Source: Cellulomonas chitinilytica (lineage in GTDB: Bacteria > Actinomycetota > Actinomycetes > Actinomycetales > Cellulomonadaceae). From it: a stretch of 64,000 bases of DNA. Of this stretch, positions 35,126 through 43,882 are shown one piece after another. The first letter of the stretch is position 1. Every line of letters starts with the position of its first letter. Position numbers and translations under genes: made by a program. The DNA lies in the NCBI RefSeq assembly GCF_016862675.1, contig NZ_BONK01000014.1, positions 62,001 through 126,000 of the forward strand, read 5' to 3'. The notes beneath the pieces are model-generated. The model was not told the DNA's origin. It saw nothing but the letters and a program-made list of their open reading frames with translations, and made no database searches.

Positions 35126-37273
35126 TCAGGCCCGGGTGGCCCGCACGAGCACCAGGTGCTCCGGGAACAGCGTCGGCGCCGCGAGGCCCACCTCGCCGAG
35201 CGCACGCCCGCTGAGGCGCACCCCGTCGGGCCCCCACCAGGGCGGCACCCCGCCGCCGAGACCTTCGGCGACGTCGCCCGGAGCCTGCGGCCGCACGAGG
35301 TAGACGCCGTCGGGGTCGAGCCCGGGCAGCTGCACGCGCCCGGCGGGCAGGGACTGCGACGTGTCGGACGCGACGACCGCGAACACCGCGTCCGCCCGGT
35401 CCTGCGCGACGACGCCGTGCACGGTGAGCGCCGGGTCGACGGGGTCGGCGTGCACGGACGTCCCCGTGTGCAGCAGGCCGCGCAGGTCCTTGTACGCCGC
35501 CACCCACGCGGCGAGCTCGGCCCGCTGGGTCTCGTCGGCCTCCCGCAGGTCCCACTCGATGCCGAGGTGGCCGAACAGCGCGGTCCCCGCCCGGTACGGC
35601 AGAACGTGCCGTCGGCCGGTGCTGTGCGCGGTGCCGGAGCCGACGTGCGCGCCGATGAGCTCGAGCGGGATCAGCAGGTTGGTCCACCGCTGGATGCGCT
35701 GCCGCTCGAAGGCGTCGATGCAGTCGCTGCCCCACACCCGGTCGGTCCGCTGCAGGATCTCCAGGTCGACGCGGCCGCCGCCCGACGAGCACGACTCGAT
35801 CTCGACGCCGGGGTGCCGCAGCCGCAGCTCGTCGAGCAGCCGGTACAGCGCGAGGGTCTGGGCGTGCACGCCCGGCGCGCCGGCGGCGCCGTGCCCGGCG
35901 TCCTGCAGGTCGCGGTTGTGGTCCCACTTGAGGTACCCGATCGCGTACTCCTTCAGCAGCGCGTCGAGCCGCTCGAGGATGAAGTCGAACGCCTCGGGGA
36001 CCGCGAGGTCGAGCACCTGCTGGTGGCGGGCGTCCCGCGGGAGCCGCGACGGCGTCCGCAGGATCCAGTCGGGGTGCGCGCGGGCGAGGTCGGAGTCGAG
36101 GTTGACCATCTCGGGCTCGACCCAGAGGCCGAACTGCAGGCCGAGGCCGGTGACGTGGTCGACGAGCGGGTGCAGGCCGTCGGGCCAGACCTCGTCGGAC
36201 ACGTACCAGTCGCCGAGCCCCCGGTGGTCGTCGCGGCGGGAGCCGAACCAGCCGTCGTCGAGCACGTACCGCTCGGCGCCGATCGCGGCGGCGGCGTCGG
36301 CGAGCTCGGTGAGCCGCCCGAGGTCGTGGTCGAAGTAGACGGCCTCCCAGGTGTTGAGGGTGACCGGGCGGGGTGAGCGCGGGTGCTGCGGCCGGGCGCG
36401 CATCCACCGGTGGAACCGGGCGGACAGGTCGTCGAGGCCGTCTCCCCAGGAGCCGTACAGCCACGGCCCGGTGTACGTCTCGCCGGTCGCGAGCCGGACC
36501 TCGCCGGGCAGCAGCAGCTCGCCGCCGCCGAGCAGCCCCGCCTGGTAGTGGCTGCGCTCGGCGAGGGTGCGGTGGTTGCCGGACCACGCGGTGTGCAGAC
36601 CCCAGACCTCGCCGCCGCGGTTGGCGAACCCGGCGACGCCCGCCGCGATCACGTACGCCGAGTCGTAGCCCGTGCGGCCACGCCGGTTCTCGCGCAGCCG
36701 GGTGCCGTGCGTGAACGCCGTGCGCTGCGGGCTGCGCTCGCGGGCCCACCGGCCGGCGAGGTCGAGCAGCTCGGTGGCCCGCTCGGGGACCGGGAGCATC
36801 GGGGTGAGGGCGTCGACCGTGTACGTCGCGTCGCCCTCGTTGGTCACCCCCGCGCGCAGGCGGACGAGGCCCTGCGGGGTGAGCTCGATCCGGAGCTCGA
36901 CGACGAGGTCCGCGTCGGCCGCGACCACGTCGAGCGCCCCGCCGCCGGCCGGGTCCACCTCCAGCGCCGACGAGCGCACGGCGAACGCGGGGCTGAAGTC
37001 GGACCCGTCGCGCGACCCGACGAGCCCGGGGGTGCCGAGGTACCCGGCGGCCTGCTCGGGCAGCACGGACACCTCGACCTGGCCGTCGACCGGGAACCCG
37101 GTCGTGGACGGGGTGGTCGCCCGCACGATCTCGGGCAGGACGTCCGGTGCGAGGTCGCCGAGGTCGCGGCCCCAGTGCACGACGCGCGGGAGGGTCCCGC
37201 CGCGCAGGTCGACGAGCAGCGAGACGCCGTCGGCACGCAGGTGGACGACTTCGTCGAGGGTGGTGGCGGGCAT
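35126..37273 (-). CDS. Alpha-galactosidase, GH36
   Basis: 715-residue glycosidase that removes alpha-1,6-galactose from raffinose-type sugars, melibiose or galactomannan pieces. The catalytic nucleophile is in YLKWDHNRDL and the acid/base in SDCIDAFERQRIQRW, both diagnostic for GH36. The N-terminal beta-sandwich (to about 300), TIM barrel and C-terminal sheet have usual lengths. No signal peptide, so it acts on imported oligosaccharides. ATG at 37273. Operator-like palindromes lie just upstream, separate from the transporter operon. Confidence 0.94.
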   Translation of the reverse strand: MPATTLDEVVHLRADGVSLLVDLRGGTLPRVVHWGRDLGDLAPDVLPEIVRATTPSTTGFPVDGQVEVSVLPEQAAGYLGTPGLVGSRDGSDFSPAFAVRSSALEVDPAGGGALDVVAADADLVVELRIELTPQGLVRLRAGVTNEGDATYTVDALTPMLPVPERATELLDLAGRWARERSPQRTAFTHGTRLRENRRGRTGYDSAYVIAAGVAGFANRGGEVWGLHTAWSGNHRTLAERSHYQAGLLGGGELLLPGEVRLATGETYTGPWLYGSWGDGLDDLSARFHRWMRARPQHPRSPRPVTLNTWEAVYFDHDLGRLTELADAAAAIGAERYVLDDGWFGSRRDDHRGLGDWYVSDEVWPDGLHPLVDHVTGLGLQFGLWVEPEMVNLDSDLARAHPDWILRTPSRLPRDARHQQVLDLAVPEAFDFILERLDALLKEYAIGYLKWDHNRDLQDAGHGAAGAPGVHAQTLALYRLLDELRLRHPGVEIESCSSGGGRVDLEILQRTDRVWGSDCIDAFERQRIQRWTNLLIPLELIGAHVGSGTAHSTGRRHVLPYRAGTALFGHLGIEWDLREADETQRAELAAWVAAYKDLRGLLHTGTSVHADPVDPALTVHGVVAQDRADAVFAVVASDTSQSLPAGRVQLPGLDPDGVYLVRPQAPGDVAEGLGGGVPPWWGPDGVRLSGRALGEVGLAAPTLFPEHLVLVRATRA

Positions 37274-37289
37274 GCGGTGGTCCCTTTCG

Positions 37290-37324
37290 TTCGCAGCGGC
37301 ACCGAGACTTAGATTCGCTGCGAA
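37290..37324 (-). promoter_or_regulatory. Doubled palindromic operator upstream of GH36 gene
   Basis: A perfect palindrome TTCGC-T-GCGAA lies at 37314-37324, and a partial copy TTCGC-A-GCGGC at 37290-37300. They are 24 bases apart, about two helix turns, so bound dimers would sit on the same face. They lie 17-51 bases upstream of the GH36 start. The nearby ROK protein is the best candidate binder; LacI is the alternative. Confidence 0.55.
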
Positions 37325-37369
37325 ACAATGTACGGTCGGCCCGCCGCGACCGTCCAGCCCTTCGGGCGA

Positions 37370-39292
37370 TCAGACCGGCAGCCACACCCGCATCGTCGAC
37401 GGCCCCCGGTTCGCCCAGTCGTGGTAGGCGACGAGCGGCACGTCGAGGGCCCCGCCGTCGAGCACGTCCTGACCGCCCCCGTAGGGCCACGACCGGTCCT
37501 CGGGCGCACCCAGCCGCACGCGCGCGACCACCCGACCGTCGACCTCGCGCAGCCCGGCGTCCACGTCGAGCCGCACGTCCGCGACGTCGACGCCGGGGGC
37601 CGCACCGGCCGCCACGAGGTCGACCGACTCCAGGGCCAGCACCTCCGGACCTCGCTCCACCGCGACGCACCCGCGGACCGCGTCGATGCGCGGGTCCGGC
37701 ACGGTGACCCGCGGCACGAGCGGCAGCCGCAGCTCGACGACGTCGCCCGCCGCGAACCGCCGCGTCACGCCCACCGACCCCGGCGCGACCGTCCGGGCCT
37801 CCTCCCCCGGCGCCGCGAGCGTCGCGCCGGCGGCCCAGCCGGGCACGCGCAGCGTGAGCGTCCACTCCCGGTCCACGTCGTTCGCCACCCGCACCCGCAC
37901 GACGCCGTCGCTCGGGTACCGCGTCTCGACGTCGAGCTCCACGCGGGTCCCGTCCGCGAGCGCCGTGCGGACCTGCGCCGGCACGTACTGGTGCAGCTGC
38001 ACGCCGTCGTCGTCCCGGGTCGCGACGAGCGCGGCCAGGCTGGCGAGCGTGCGGGCCACGTTCGGCGGGCAGCACGACACCGCGAACCACGGCGCCCGCA
38101 GCGACGACGAGGCCCGGGGGCTCGCGACGTCGTCGGCCGGGACGGTGCCCGGTCGGCGCTGGTGCAGCGTGTTCGTGTAGTAGAACGCCGTGCCCGCGTG
38201 CGACGGCGACGTCGCGACGACGTTGAACAGCGTCCGCTCGACGAGGTCGGCGTACCGCGGGTCCCCCTGGGCGAGCAGCAGCCGCCACGAGAACATGACC
38301 GAGCCGACGCCCGCGCACGTCTCCGAGTAGGCGCGGTCGGGCGGCAGCACGAAGTCGTCGCCGAACGCCTCCCCCGTGTGGTGCGCGCCCTGCCCGCCGG
38401 TCAGGTACGTCCGGCGCGCGACGGTGTTCTCCCACTGCGTCGTCAGGGCGGCGAGCAGCCCGTCGTCGTCCGTCTCGACCGCGACGTCCACCGCACCGGC
38501 CGCCAGGTAGTTGGCACGCACGGCGTGGCCGCGCAGCACCGTGGCCTCCCGGACCGGCACGTCGTCCTGGTAGTAGGCGCGGCCGAGCTCGATGTCCGCG
38601 AGCGTCCCGGTGCCCCTGCGCTCGACGAACAGTGCGGCCTGCTCGACGTAGCGCCGCTCGCCCGTCGCGCGGCCGAGCTCGACGAGCGCCGGCTCGATCT
38701 CGGCGTGCCCGCAGACGGACCCGATGCCGTCGGGCCCGAACGCCGCGCACACGTGGTCCGCGGCCCGCCGGGCGACGTCGACGAGCCCGTCCTGCGCGTC
38801 CGGGCGCGTGCGGAGCCGGGCGACGGCCGCCTGGAACAGGTGCCCGAAGCAGTACAGCTCGTGACCCCACTCGAGGTCGGTGTACCGCGCCGGCTGGCCG
38901 GGGCGCCCGAAGTTCGTGTTGAGGTACCCGTCGGGCTCCTGGGCGGCGGCGACGCGCGCCACGATCGCCGTGAAGCGCGCCTCCAGGGCGTCGTCCCCCG
39001 TGCGCCCGATCTCCCAGGCCATCGCCTCGAGCAGCTTGTAGACCTCGGAGTCGGAGAACTCCCGGCCCCCGCGCCCCGGACCCAGGGTCCCGGCCGCGGC
39101 GGCGTCGAAGTTGCCGATCCAGCCCTCGCGCTCCATCCAGTGCTCGATGTGGGCGAGGCTCGCCTCCGCGTTGACCTGCTGGCGGTGCGCCCAGAACCCG
39201 CCGGTGACGCGCACCTCGTCGAGGCCGAGAGGGGTCAGCGCGCCGCGCGAAGGGGCCACGGGAGTCGCGGTCCGGGTGGTGGTCGTCGTCAT
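37370..39292 (-). CDS. Beta-L-arabinofuranosidase, GH127 (DUF1680)
   Basis: 640-residue enzyme of the HypBA1 type, which splits beta-L-arabinofuranosides such as those on plant hydroxyproline-rich glycoproteins. The zinc/active-site residues are visible: an Asp/Glu-rich stretch, ETC in YSETCAGVGSVMF, and SCCPPN with the nucleophile cysteine. An (alpha/alpha)6 barrel leads and beta domains follow. No signal peptide, so it acts in the cell. The ATG at 39292 has AAGGG six bases upstream; another ATG at 39298 overlaps the permease stop. Last gene of the transporter operon. Confidence 0.93.
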   Translation of the reverse strand: MTTTTTRTATPVAPSRGALTPLGLDEVRVTGGFWAHRQQVNAEASLAHIEHWMEREGWIGNFDAAAAGTLGPGRGGREFSDSEVYKLLEAMAWEIGRTGDDALEARFTAIVARVAAAQEPDGYLNTNFGRPGQPARYTDLEWGHELYCFGHLFQAAVARLRTRPDAQDGLVDVARRAADHVCAAFGPDGIGSVCGHAEIEPALVELGRATGERRYVEQAALFVERRGTGTLADIELGRAYYQDDVPVREATVLRGHAVRANYLAAGAVDVAVETDDDGLLAALTTQWENTVARRTYLTGGQGAHHTGEAFGDDFVLPPDRAYSETCAGVGSVMFSWRLLLAQGDPRYADLVERTLFNVVATSPSHAGTAFYYTNTLHQRRPGTVPADDVASPRASSSLRAPWFAVSCCPPNVARTLASLAALVATRDDDGVQLHQYVPAQVRTALADGTRVELDVETRYPSDGVVRVRVANDVDREWTLTLRVPGWAAGATLAAPGEEARTVAPGSVGVTRRFAAGDVVELRLPLVPRVTVPDPRIDAVRGCVAVERGPEVLALESVDLVAAGAAPGVDVADVRLDVDAGLREVDGRVVARVRLGAPEDRSWPYGGGQDVLDGGALDVPLVAYHDWANRGPSTMRVWLPV

Positions 39293-39294
39293 GG

Positions 39295-40182
39295 TCATCC
39301 CTTGAGCGCACCCGACATGAAGCCGCGCACGTAGTGTCGTTGGAGCAGGAGGAACAGCACGATGCAGGGCAGGGCGAGCACCACGACGCCCGCCTCCGTG
39401 GCGCCGTAGTCGATGACGCCCTGCACCTGGACGCGCAGGTTGGACACCGCCAGCGGGAGCGTCATCTTGTTCGTGTCGTTGATGAGGATCAGCGGCGCGA
39501 AGAAGTCGTTCCAGGCGGCGAGGAACGCGAACAGGCCCACGGTGATGAGGCCGGGCCGGACGGCGGGCAGCAGCACCCGCCACAGGGCGCTGAACGACGA
39601 GCAGCCGTCCACGAGCGCCGCCTCGTCGAGCTCGCGCGGCACGGACTCGAACGAGATCCGCATCATGAACGTCGAGAACGGCAGCTGGAACATCGTCAGC
39701 ACCAGGGCCACGCCGACCAGCGAGTTGCCCAGCCCGAGCTTGTTGAGCAGCACGTACAGCGGGATCAGGAGCGTCGCGTACGGCACCATGAGGATCGCGA
39801 GCGTGAGCATGAACAGCGCGTTGCGACCCGGGAACCGGAACCGCGCGAACGCGTACCCGCCGAGCGTCGAGATCAGCAGCGTGAGCAGCACGCACAGGCC
39901 CGAGACGAACGCCGAGTTGGCGAGGTACTGCCAGATGCCCGCCTGGTAGTGCGCGAGCGTGGCGTAGTTGCCGAAGCCCCAGCCGTCGACCTGCCCGGTG
40001 CCCGGGTGCGGCGAGACGGACTTCACCGACGTCCACACCAGCGGGAACAGGAAGATCACGGCGAGCGCACCGGAGAACACCCAGAACGGCGTGCGGATCG
40101 CGACGCCGGCGAGCGTGGTCGGCGGGGCCGCGCGGTTCGACGGCGTGCGGGACACCGTCGGCTGCAGGGTCGTGGAGGTCAT
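39295..40182 (-). CDS. Sugar ABC transporter permease (MalG-like)
   Basis: 295-residue membrane subunit of a CUT1 sugar importer. It has six membrane segments and the ATPase-coupling EAA loop around ELDEAALVDGCSSFSALWRVLLP (about 195-217). It starts six bases after the other permease and ends at the GH127 start. No ATPase gene is in the locus, so a shared MsiK-like ATPase elsewhere is probable, as in Streptomyces. Confidence 0.93.
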   Translation of the reverse strand: MTSTTLQPTVSRTPSNRAAPPTTLAGVAIRTPFWVFSGALAVIFLFPLVWTSVKSVSPHPGTGQVDGWGFGNYATLAHYQAGIWQYLANSAFVSGLCVLLTLLISTLGGYAFARFRFPGRNALFMLTLAILMVPYATLLIPLYVLLNKLGLGNSLVGVALVLTMFQLPFSTFMMRISFESVPRELDEAALVDGCSSFSALWRVLLPAVRPGLITVGLFAFLAAWNDFFAPLILINDTNKMTLPLAVSNLRVQVQGVIDYGATEAGVVVLALPCIVLFLLLQRHYVRGFMSGALKG

Positions 40183-40188
40183 GGCCCC

Positions 40189-41118
40189 TCAGCTCTCGTC
40201 CGAGCCGCGGAACGCCCGCAGCTGGACCACGTTGATGACGACGAGCGCCGCCAGGACGATCACGGACAGCGCCGCCGCGACACCGAGGTCGTTCTGCCCC
40301 TGGAACGCGACCGAGTAGATGAGCTGGACCACGGTGATCGTGCTGTTGTCGGGGCCGCCCTTCGTGAGGATGTAGAACTGCTCGAACGCCAGCAGCGACC
40401 CGGTGACGCACAGGATCGTGGTGAGCGCGAGCGTCGGCCGCAGCAGCGGGATCGTGATCCGCCAGAACGTGTGCCACCGGCTGGCACCGTCCATCCGCGC
40501 CGCCTCGTAGATGTCCGTCGGGATGGCCTGCAGGCCGACCAGCATGAGGAGCATGTAGAAGCCGGCGTACCGCCAGACGATGAGGAACAGCGTCGAGGCG
40601 AGCGCGGCGTTCGGGGTGCCGAGGAACGACCACCCGAAGTGCTCCATGAGGGGCGCGAGCGGCCCGACGAGCGGCGAGTACAGGACGTAGAACAGCAGCG
40701 ACGCCGACGCGAGGCCCAGCGCGCTCGGCACGAGGAACGACGTGCGCAGCAGCCCCTTCCAGCGCGACGACTCCTGCACGAGCATCGCGAGCCCGAGACC
40801 GAGGCCGATCAGCAGGACCGTCGCGAAGAACGTGTACTTCAGCGTGAACAGGACCGAGTCGACGAAGAACCGGTTGTCGACGGCGGCGCTGAAGTTGTCC
40901 GGGAAGTTGATGCCCTGGTCGCCGCTGAGCAGCGGCCACTTCGACGCGCTCATCCGGAACACGAGGACGAGCGGGACCACGAACAGGACCAGGACGAACA
41001 GGGCGGTCGGCGAGGCGTAGCCCCAGCCGCGCAGGCGGTGGCCGTTGCGGCGGCGCCGCGGCTCGGTGCCGGGTGGTGCGGGTGCGGCCGGTGGTGCGGC
41101 TGCGGTGTGGAGCGTCAT
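40189..41118 (-). CDS. Sugar ABC transporter permease (MalF-like)
   Basis: 309-residue partner permease. A Pro/Ala-rich basic N-terminus is followed by six membrane segments and an EAA loop DIYEAARMDGASRWHTFWRI (about 204-223). ATG at 41118 with GAGAGG upstream. It follows the binding-protein gene after a strong hairpin, which may set lower expression for the permeases. Confidence 0.93.
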   Translation of the reverse strand: MTLHTAAAPPAAPAPPGTEPRRRRNGHRLRGWGYASPTALFVLVLFVVPLVLVFRMSASKWPLLSGDQGINFPDNFSAAVDNRFFVDSVLFTLKYTFFATVLLIGLGLGLAMLVQESSRWKGLLRTSFLVPSALGLASASLLFYVLYSPLVGPLAPLMEHFGWSFLGTPNAALASTLFLIVWRYAGFYMLLMLVGLQAIPTDIYEAARMDGASRWHTFWRITIPLLRPTLALTTILCVTGSLLAFEQFYILTKGGPDNSTITVVQLIYSVAFQGQNDLGVAAALSVIVLAALVVINVVQLRAFRGSDES

Positions 41119-41160
41119 GGGGACCTCTCGGTCGGTGCGCGCGGCACGCGTGCGGGGCGG

Positions 41161-41194
41161 CGGACGCCCCCGCCGGTGTGGGCGGGGGCGTCCG
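41161..41194 (-). terminator. Intercistronic hairpin after the sugar-binding protein gene
   Basis: Perfect 14-bp stem (CGGACGCCCCCGCC / GGCGGGGGCGTCCG) with a 6-base loop, 11 bases after the binding-protein stop. It could be a partial terminator or an RNA-stabilising hairpin that raises binding-protein output over permeases. Confidence 0.7.
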
Positions 41195-41204
41195 GACGGG
41201 GGGA

Positions 41205-42512
41205 CTACTGGGAGAGCACCGCGGTGATCTCGTCGTTGTCCGTGTCCACCGAGCTGCCGTCGCCGAGCACCGCGTTGCGCACGAGCGTGAGCCACGGGCT
41301 GTTCGGCGCGTTGAACGCCTGCTGGAAGTTGAGCGCCACCGGGGTGTCGCCCTTGCCCGCCACCTCGTTGATGGTGACGAGGCGCGGGTCCTTGGCGGCG
41401 TACTCGTTGTTGGCGAGGTCGCTGCGGGACACCACGTCGTTGTCCTTGGCCAGCACGCCGACCTGGGCGTCCTCGGACATCATCCAGTTGAGGAAGTTCC
41501 AGGCCTGCGACGCGTTCTTGGAGTCCTTGGAGACCCCGATCCCGTCACCGCCGACGAACGTGGAGGCGCCGCCCTTCGGCCCGGGGATGCCCGCGACGCC
41601 GACGTCGAAGCCGGTCGTCGACGACAGCAGGGTGGCCGGGTAGAACATCTGGCCGACCTTGCCCTCGGTGAACCCGGCGGTCCACGTCGGACCGGCCTCG
41701 TCCTTGGACGACGGGAGCACGGCTCCCGAGTCCCACAGGTCCTTCCACGAGGCGTAGATGCTCTTCGCGGTGTCGCTGTTGAGCAGCGACTCGGTGCCGT
41801 CCGCGTTCATCACCTGGTCGCCGTCGGCCCACACCGACGGGAACCACGTGAACACCAGGCAGCCGCCGCAGTTGAGGCCGGTCGCGGTGCCGTACGTGTC
41901 GGGCTTGTTCAGGGCCTGGACCGCCTTGGCGTTGGCGACGTACTCGGTCATGTTGGCCGGACCCTTGTCGGGGTCGAGGCCGGCCTCCTTGTACAGGTCC
42001 TTGTTCCAGAACAGCATCGACAGGTCGAGGACGAACGGGAGCACGTGCTCCTTGCCGTCGGCCGTGCCGGCGGCGAGGTGGCCCTTGTTGATCGAGTCCT
42101 TGAAGCTGAGGCCGTCGATCTGGGCGGTGAGGTCCTGGAACAGGCCCTGCTCGACCCAGTTGGGGACGTAGACGATGTCGGCCGCGAACAGGTCGGGCAG
42201 GCCGCCCGAGCCGGCGGCGGCGCCGACCTTCGCCACGTAGTCGTCGTTCGGGACGACGGTGAGCTCCACCTGGTTCTTGTGGGTGTCGTTGTACGCCGCG
42301 ACGAGGAGCTTGGCCTGCTTCTCGAGCGGTGCGCGGGTCCACAGGGTGAGCGTGGTGCCGTCGTCGGTGCCGTCGGGGCCCGCGGTGACCGCTGCTCCGC
42401 CGTCGGTGCTGTCGTCCGCACTGCTGCACGCCGCCAGGCCGACCAGCAGGCCGGCCGTCAGGACCCCGGCGGCCAGGCGCGTGCCTGCCGTCCGGGTGCG
42501 GGTGATCCTCAT
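41205..42512 (-). CDS. Sugar ABC transporter substrate-binding lipoprotein
   Basis: 435-residue extracytoplasmic binding protein of the MalE/CUT1 type. The signal peptide ends with lipobox GLAAC (cysteine about 29). The mature part has the family pattern TLTLWTR, a central AAGTADGKEHVLPFVLD and C-terminal WNFLNWMMSEDAQ. The neighbouring GH127 and GH36 enzymes suggest arabino- or galacto-oligosaccharides as ligand; this is inference. ATG at 42512 with GAGGAG upstream. First gene of the minus-strand operon, divergent from the LacI regulator. Confidence 0.94.
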   Translation of the reverse strand: MRITRTRTAGTRLAAGVLTAGLLVGLAACSSADDSTDGGAAVTAGPDGTDDGTTLTLWTRAPLEKQAKLLVAAYNDTHKNQVELTVVPNDDYVAKVGAAAGSGGLPDLFAADIVYVPNWVEQGLFQDLTAQIDGLSFKDSINKGHLAAGTADGKEHVLPFVLDLSMLFWNKDLYKEAGLDPDKGPANMTEYVANAKAVQALNKPDTYGTATGLNCGGCLVFTWFPSVWADGDQVMNADGTESLLNSDTAKSIYASWKDLWDSGAVLPSSKDEAGPTWTAGFTEGKVGQMFYPATLLSSTTGFDVGVAGIPGPKGGASTFVGGDGIGVSKDSKNASQAWNFLNWMMSEDAQVGVLAKDNDVVSRSDLANNEYAAKDPRLVTINEVAGKGDTPVALNFQQAFNAPNSPWLTLVRNAVLGDGSSVDTDNDEITAVLSQ

Positions 42513-42575
42513 GCTGTCTCCTCGTGCTCTTCGTCGAGCGGGTGCCGGGCAGGCACCCCAGGGGGTCCATGGGGC

Positions 42576-42708
42576 GAAACCCTTATCGGTTCTTGTGACT
42601 CGACCCGTCCCTCCGCAGGCCCCAACGTGACGTCCAGGGGTCCTGACGTGCACCCGAACCGCCAGGTCAGCGTCCGAGCGAGTATCGAAAGAAGCCGAAA
42701 AGGTTTTC
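42576..42708. promoter_or_regulatory. Operator candidates between sugar operon and LacI gene
   Basis: Two AT-rich patches stand out in a GC-rich gap: GAAACCCTTATCGGTTC (42576-42592, imperfect dyad) and GAAAAGGTTTTC (42697-42708, arms GAAAA/TTTTC). Either could be bound by the adjacent LacI protein. LacI-family operators usually have a central CG, which neither shows, so confidence is low. Confidence 0.35.
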
Positions 42709-42808
42709 TGAAGATAGTTCGGCGCAGGGTGGCGCGTCAACGGGTCCTGGCGGTTACAGTTCGATCACGAACCGGGCCGGACCGGTCCTGCACGACTGGA
42801 GGTGAGCC

Positions 42809-43831
42809 GTGGCCCGCACGGACCCCGCACGCGCCGTCACCCTGACGGACGTCGCGCGGCTCGCCGGCGTCTCGGTCGCCACGGCCTCGAAGGCGCTCAA
42901 CGGCCGCGACCAGGTCAAGGACTCGACGCGCCAGCGGGTCGTCGAGGCCGCCGAACGCCTCTCGTTCAGCCCCAACGCCCTCGCCCGCGGCCTGCTCGCC
43001 GGCCGCACCGGCACCGTCGGGCTGCTCACGAGCGACCTCGAGGGCCGGTTCGTCATCCCGATCCTCATGGGCGCCGAGGACGCGTTCGGCGCGGGGCAGG
43101 TCAGCGTGTTCCTCTGCGACGCGCGCGGCGACGCGATCCGCGAGCAGTACCACCTGCGCGCACTGCTCGGCCGCCGGGTCGACGGCCTCATCATCGTCGG
43201 CCGGCAGACCGACCCCCGCCCCTCCCTCGGCCCCGACATCCCCGTGCCCGTCGTCTACGCCTACGCGCCGTCGGACCACCCCGACGACCGCTCCCTCACG
43301 CCCGACAACACCGGCGCCGGCCGGATGGCCGTCGAGCACCTCGTCGCGTGCGGCCGCACCCGCATCGCGCACATCACCGGCGAGCACGCGTACGCCGCCG
43401 CCCGGGACCGCGCCGCCGGCGTCCGGGACGCCCTCACGGCCGCCGGGCTCGAGCTCGTCGGCGACGTGATGTACAGCGAGTGGTCCGAGCGGTGGGGGCG
43501 CGACGCGACCGCCATGCTCCTCGAGCAGCACCCCGAGATCGACGCGATCCTGTGCGGCTCCGACCAGATCGCCCGGGGCGCCCTGGACATGGCGCACGCC
43601 CTCGGCCGGTCCGTGCCCGACGACGTCGCCGTGATGGGCTTCGACAACTGGGAGGTCCTCACGACGAACTCCCGGCCCGAGCTCACCAGCATCGACGCCA
43701 ACCTGCAGCAGCTCGGCCGCACCGCCGCCCAGTGGGTCTTCGCCGCGCTCGACGGCAAGGACATCGGCACGGGCACCCAGTTCGTCGACGGCCGCCTGGT
43801 GATCCGCGGCTCGACGGTCGCCCGCCGCTGA
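42809..43831 (+). CDS. LacI family transcription regulator
   Basis: 340-residue repressor. The N-terminal HTH (VTLTDVARLAGVSVATASKA, about 11-30) and hinge helix are followed by a periplasmic-binding-like sensor domain (about 65-335). The GTG at 42809 has GGAGG six bases upstream. It is divergent from the sugar-binding protein gene and probably controls that operon in response to an imported sugar. Confidence 0.95.
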   Translation: MARTDPARAVTLTDVARLAGVSVATASKALNGRDQVKDSTRQRVVEAAERLSFSPNALARGLLAGRTGTVGLLTSDLEGRFVIPILMGAEDAFGAGQVSVFLCDARGDAIREQYHLRALLGRRVDGLIIVGRQTDPRPSLGPDIPVPVVYAYAPSDHPDDRSLTPDNTGAGRMAVEHLVACGRTRIAHITGEHAYAAARDRAAGVRDALTAAGLELVGDVMYSEWSERWGRDATAMLLEQHPEIDAILCGSDQIARGALDMAHALGRSVPDDVAVMGFDNWEVLTTNSRPELTSIDANLQQLGRTAAQWVFAALDGKDIGTGTQFVDGRLVIRGSTVARR

Positions 43832-43882
43832 CCCGCGCCGCTCGGCTCACCCGCACCACCCCTTCCACCGAGGCAGCGGGCC

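Noticed and set aside
34560..39311. A 1583-codon minus-strand frame across GH36 and GH127
   Set aside because: It is out of frame with two well-supported glycosidases and gives only biased sequence rich in Arg, Ala and Pro.
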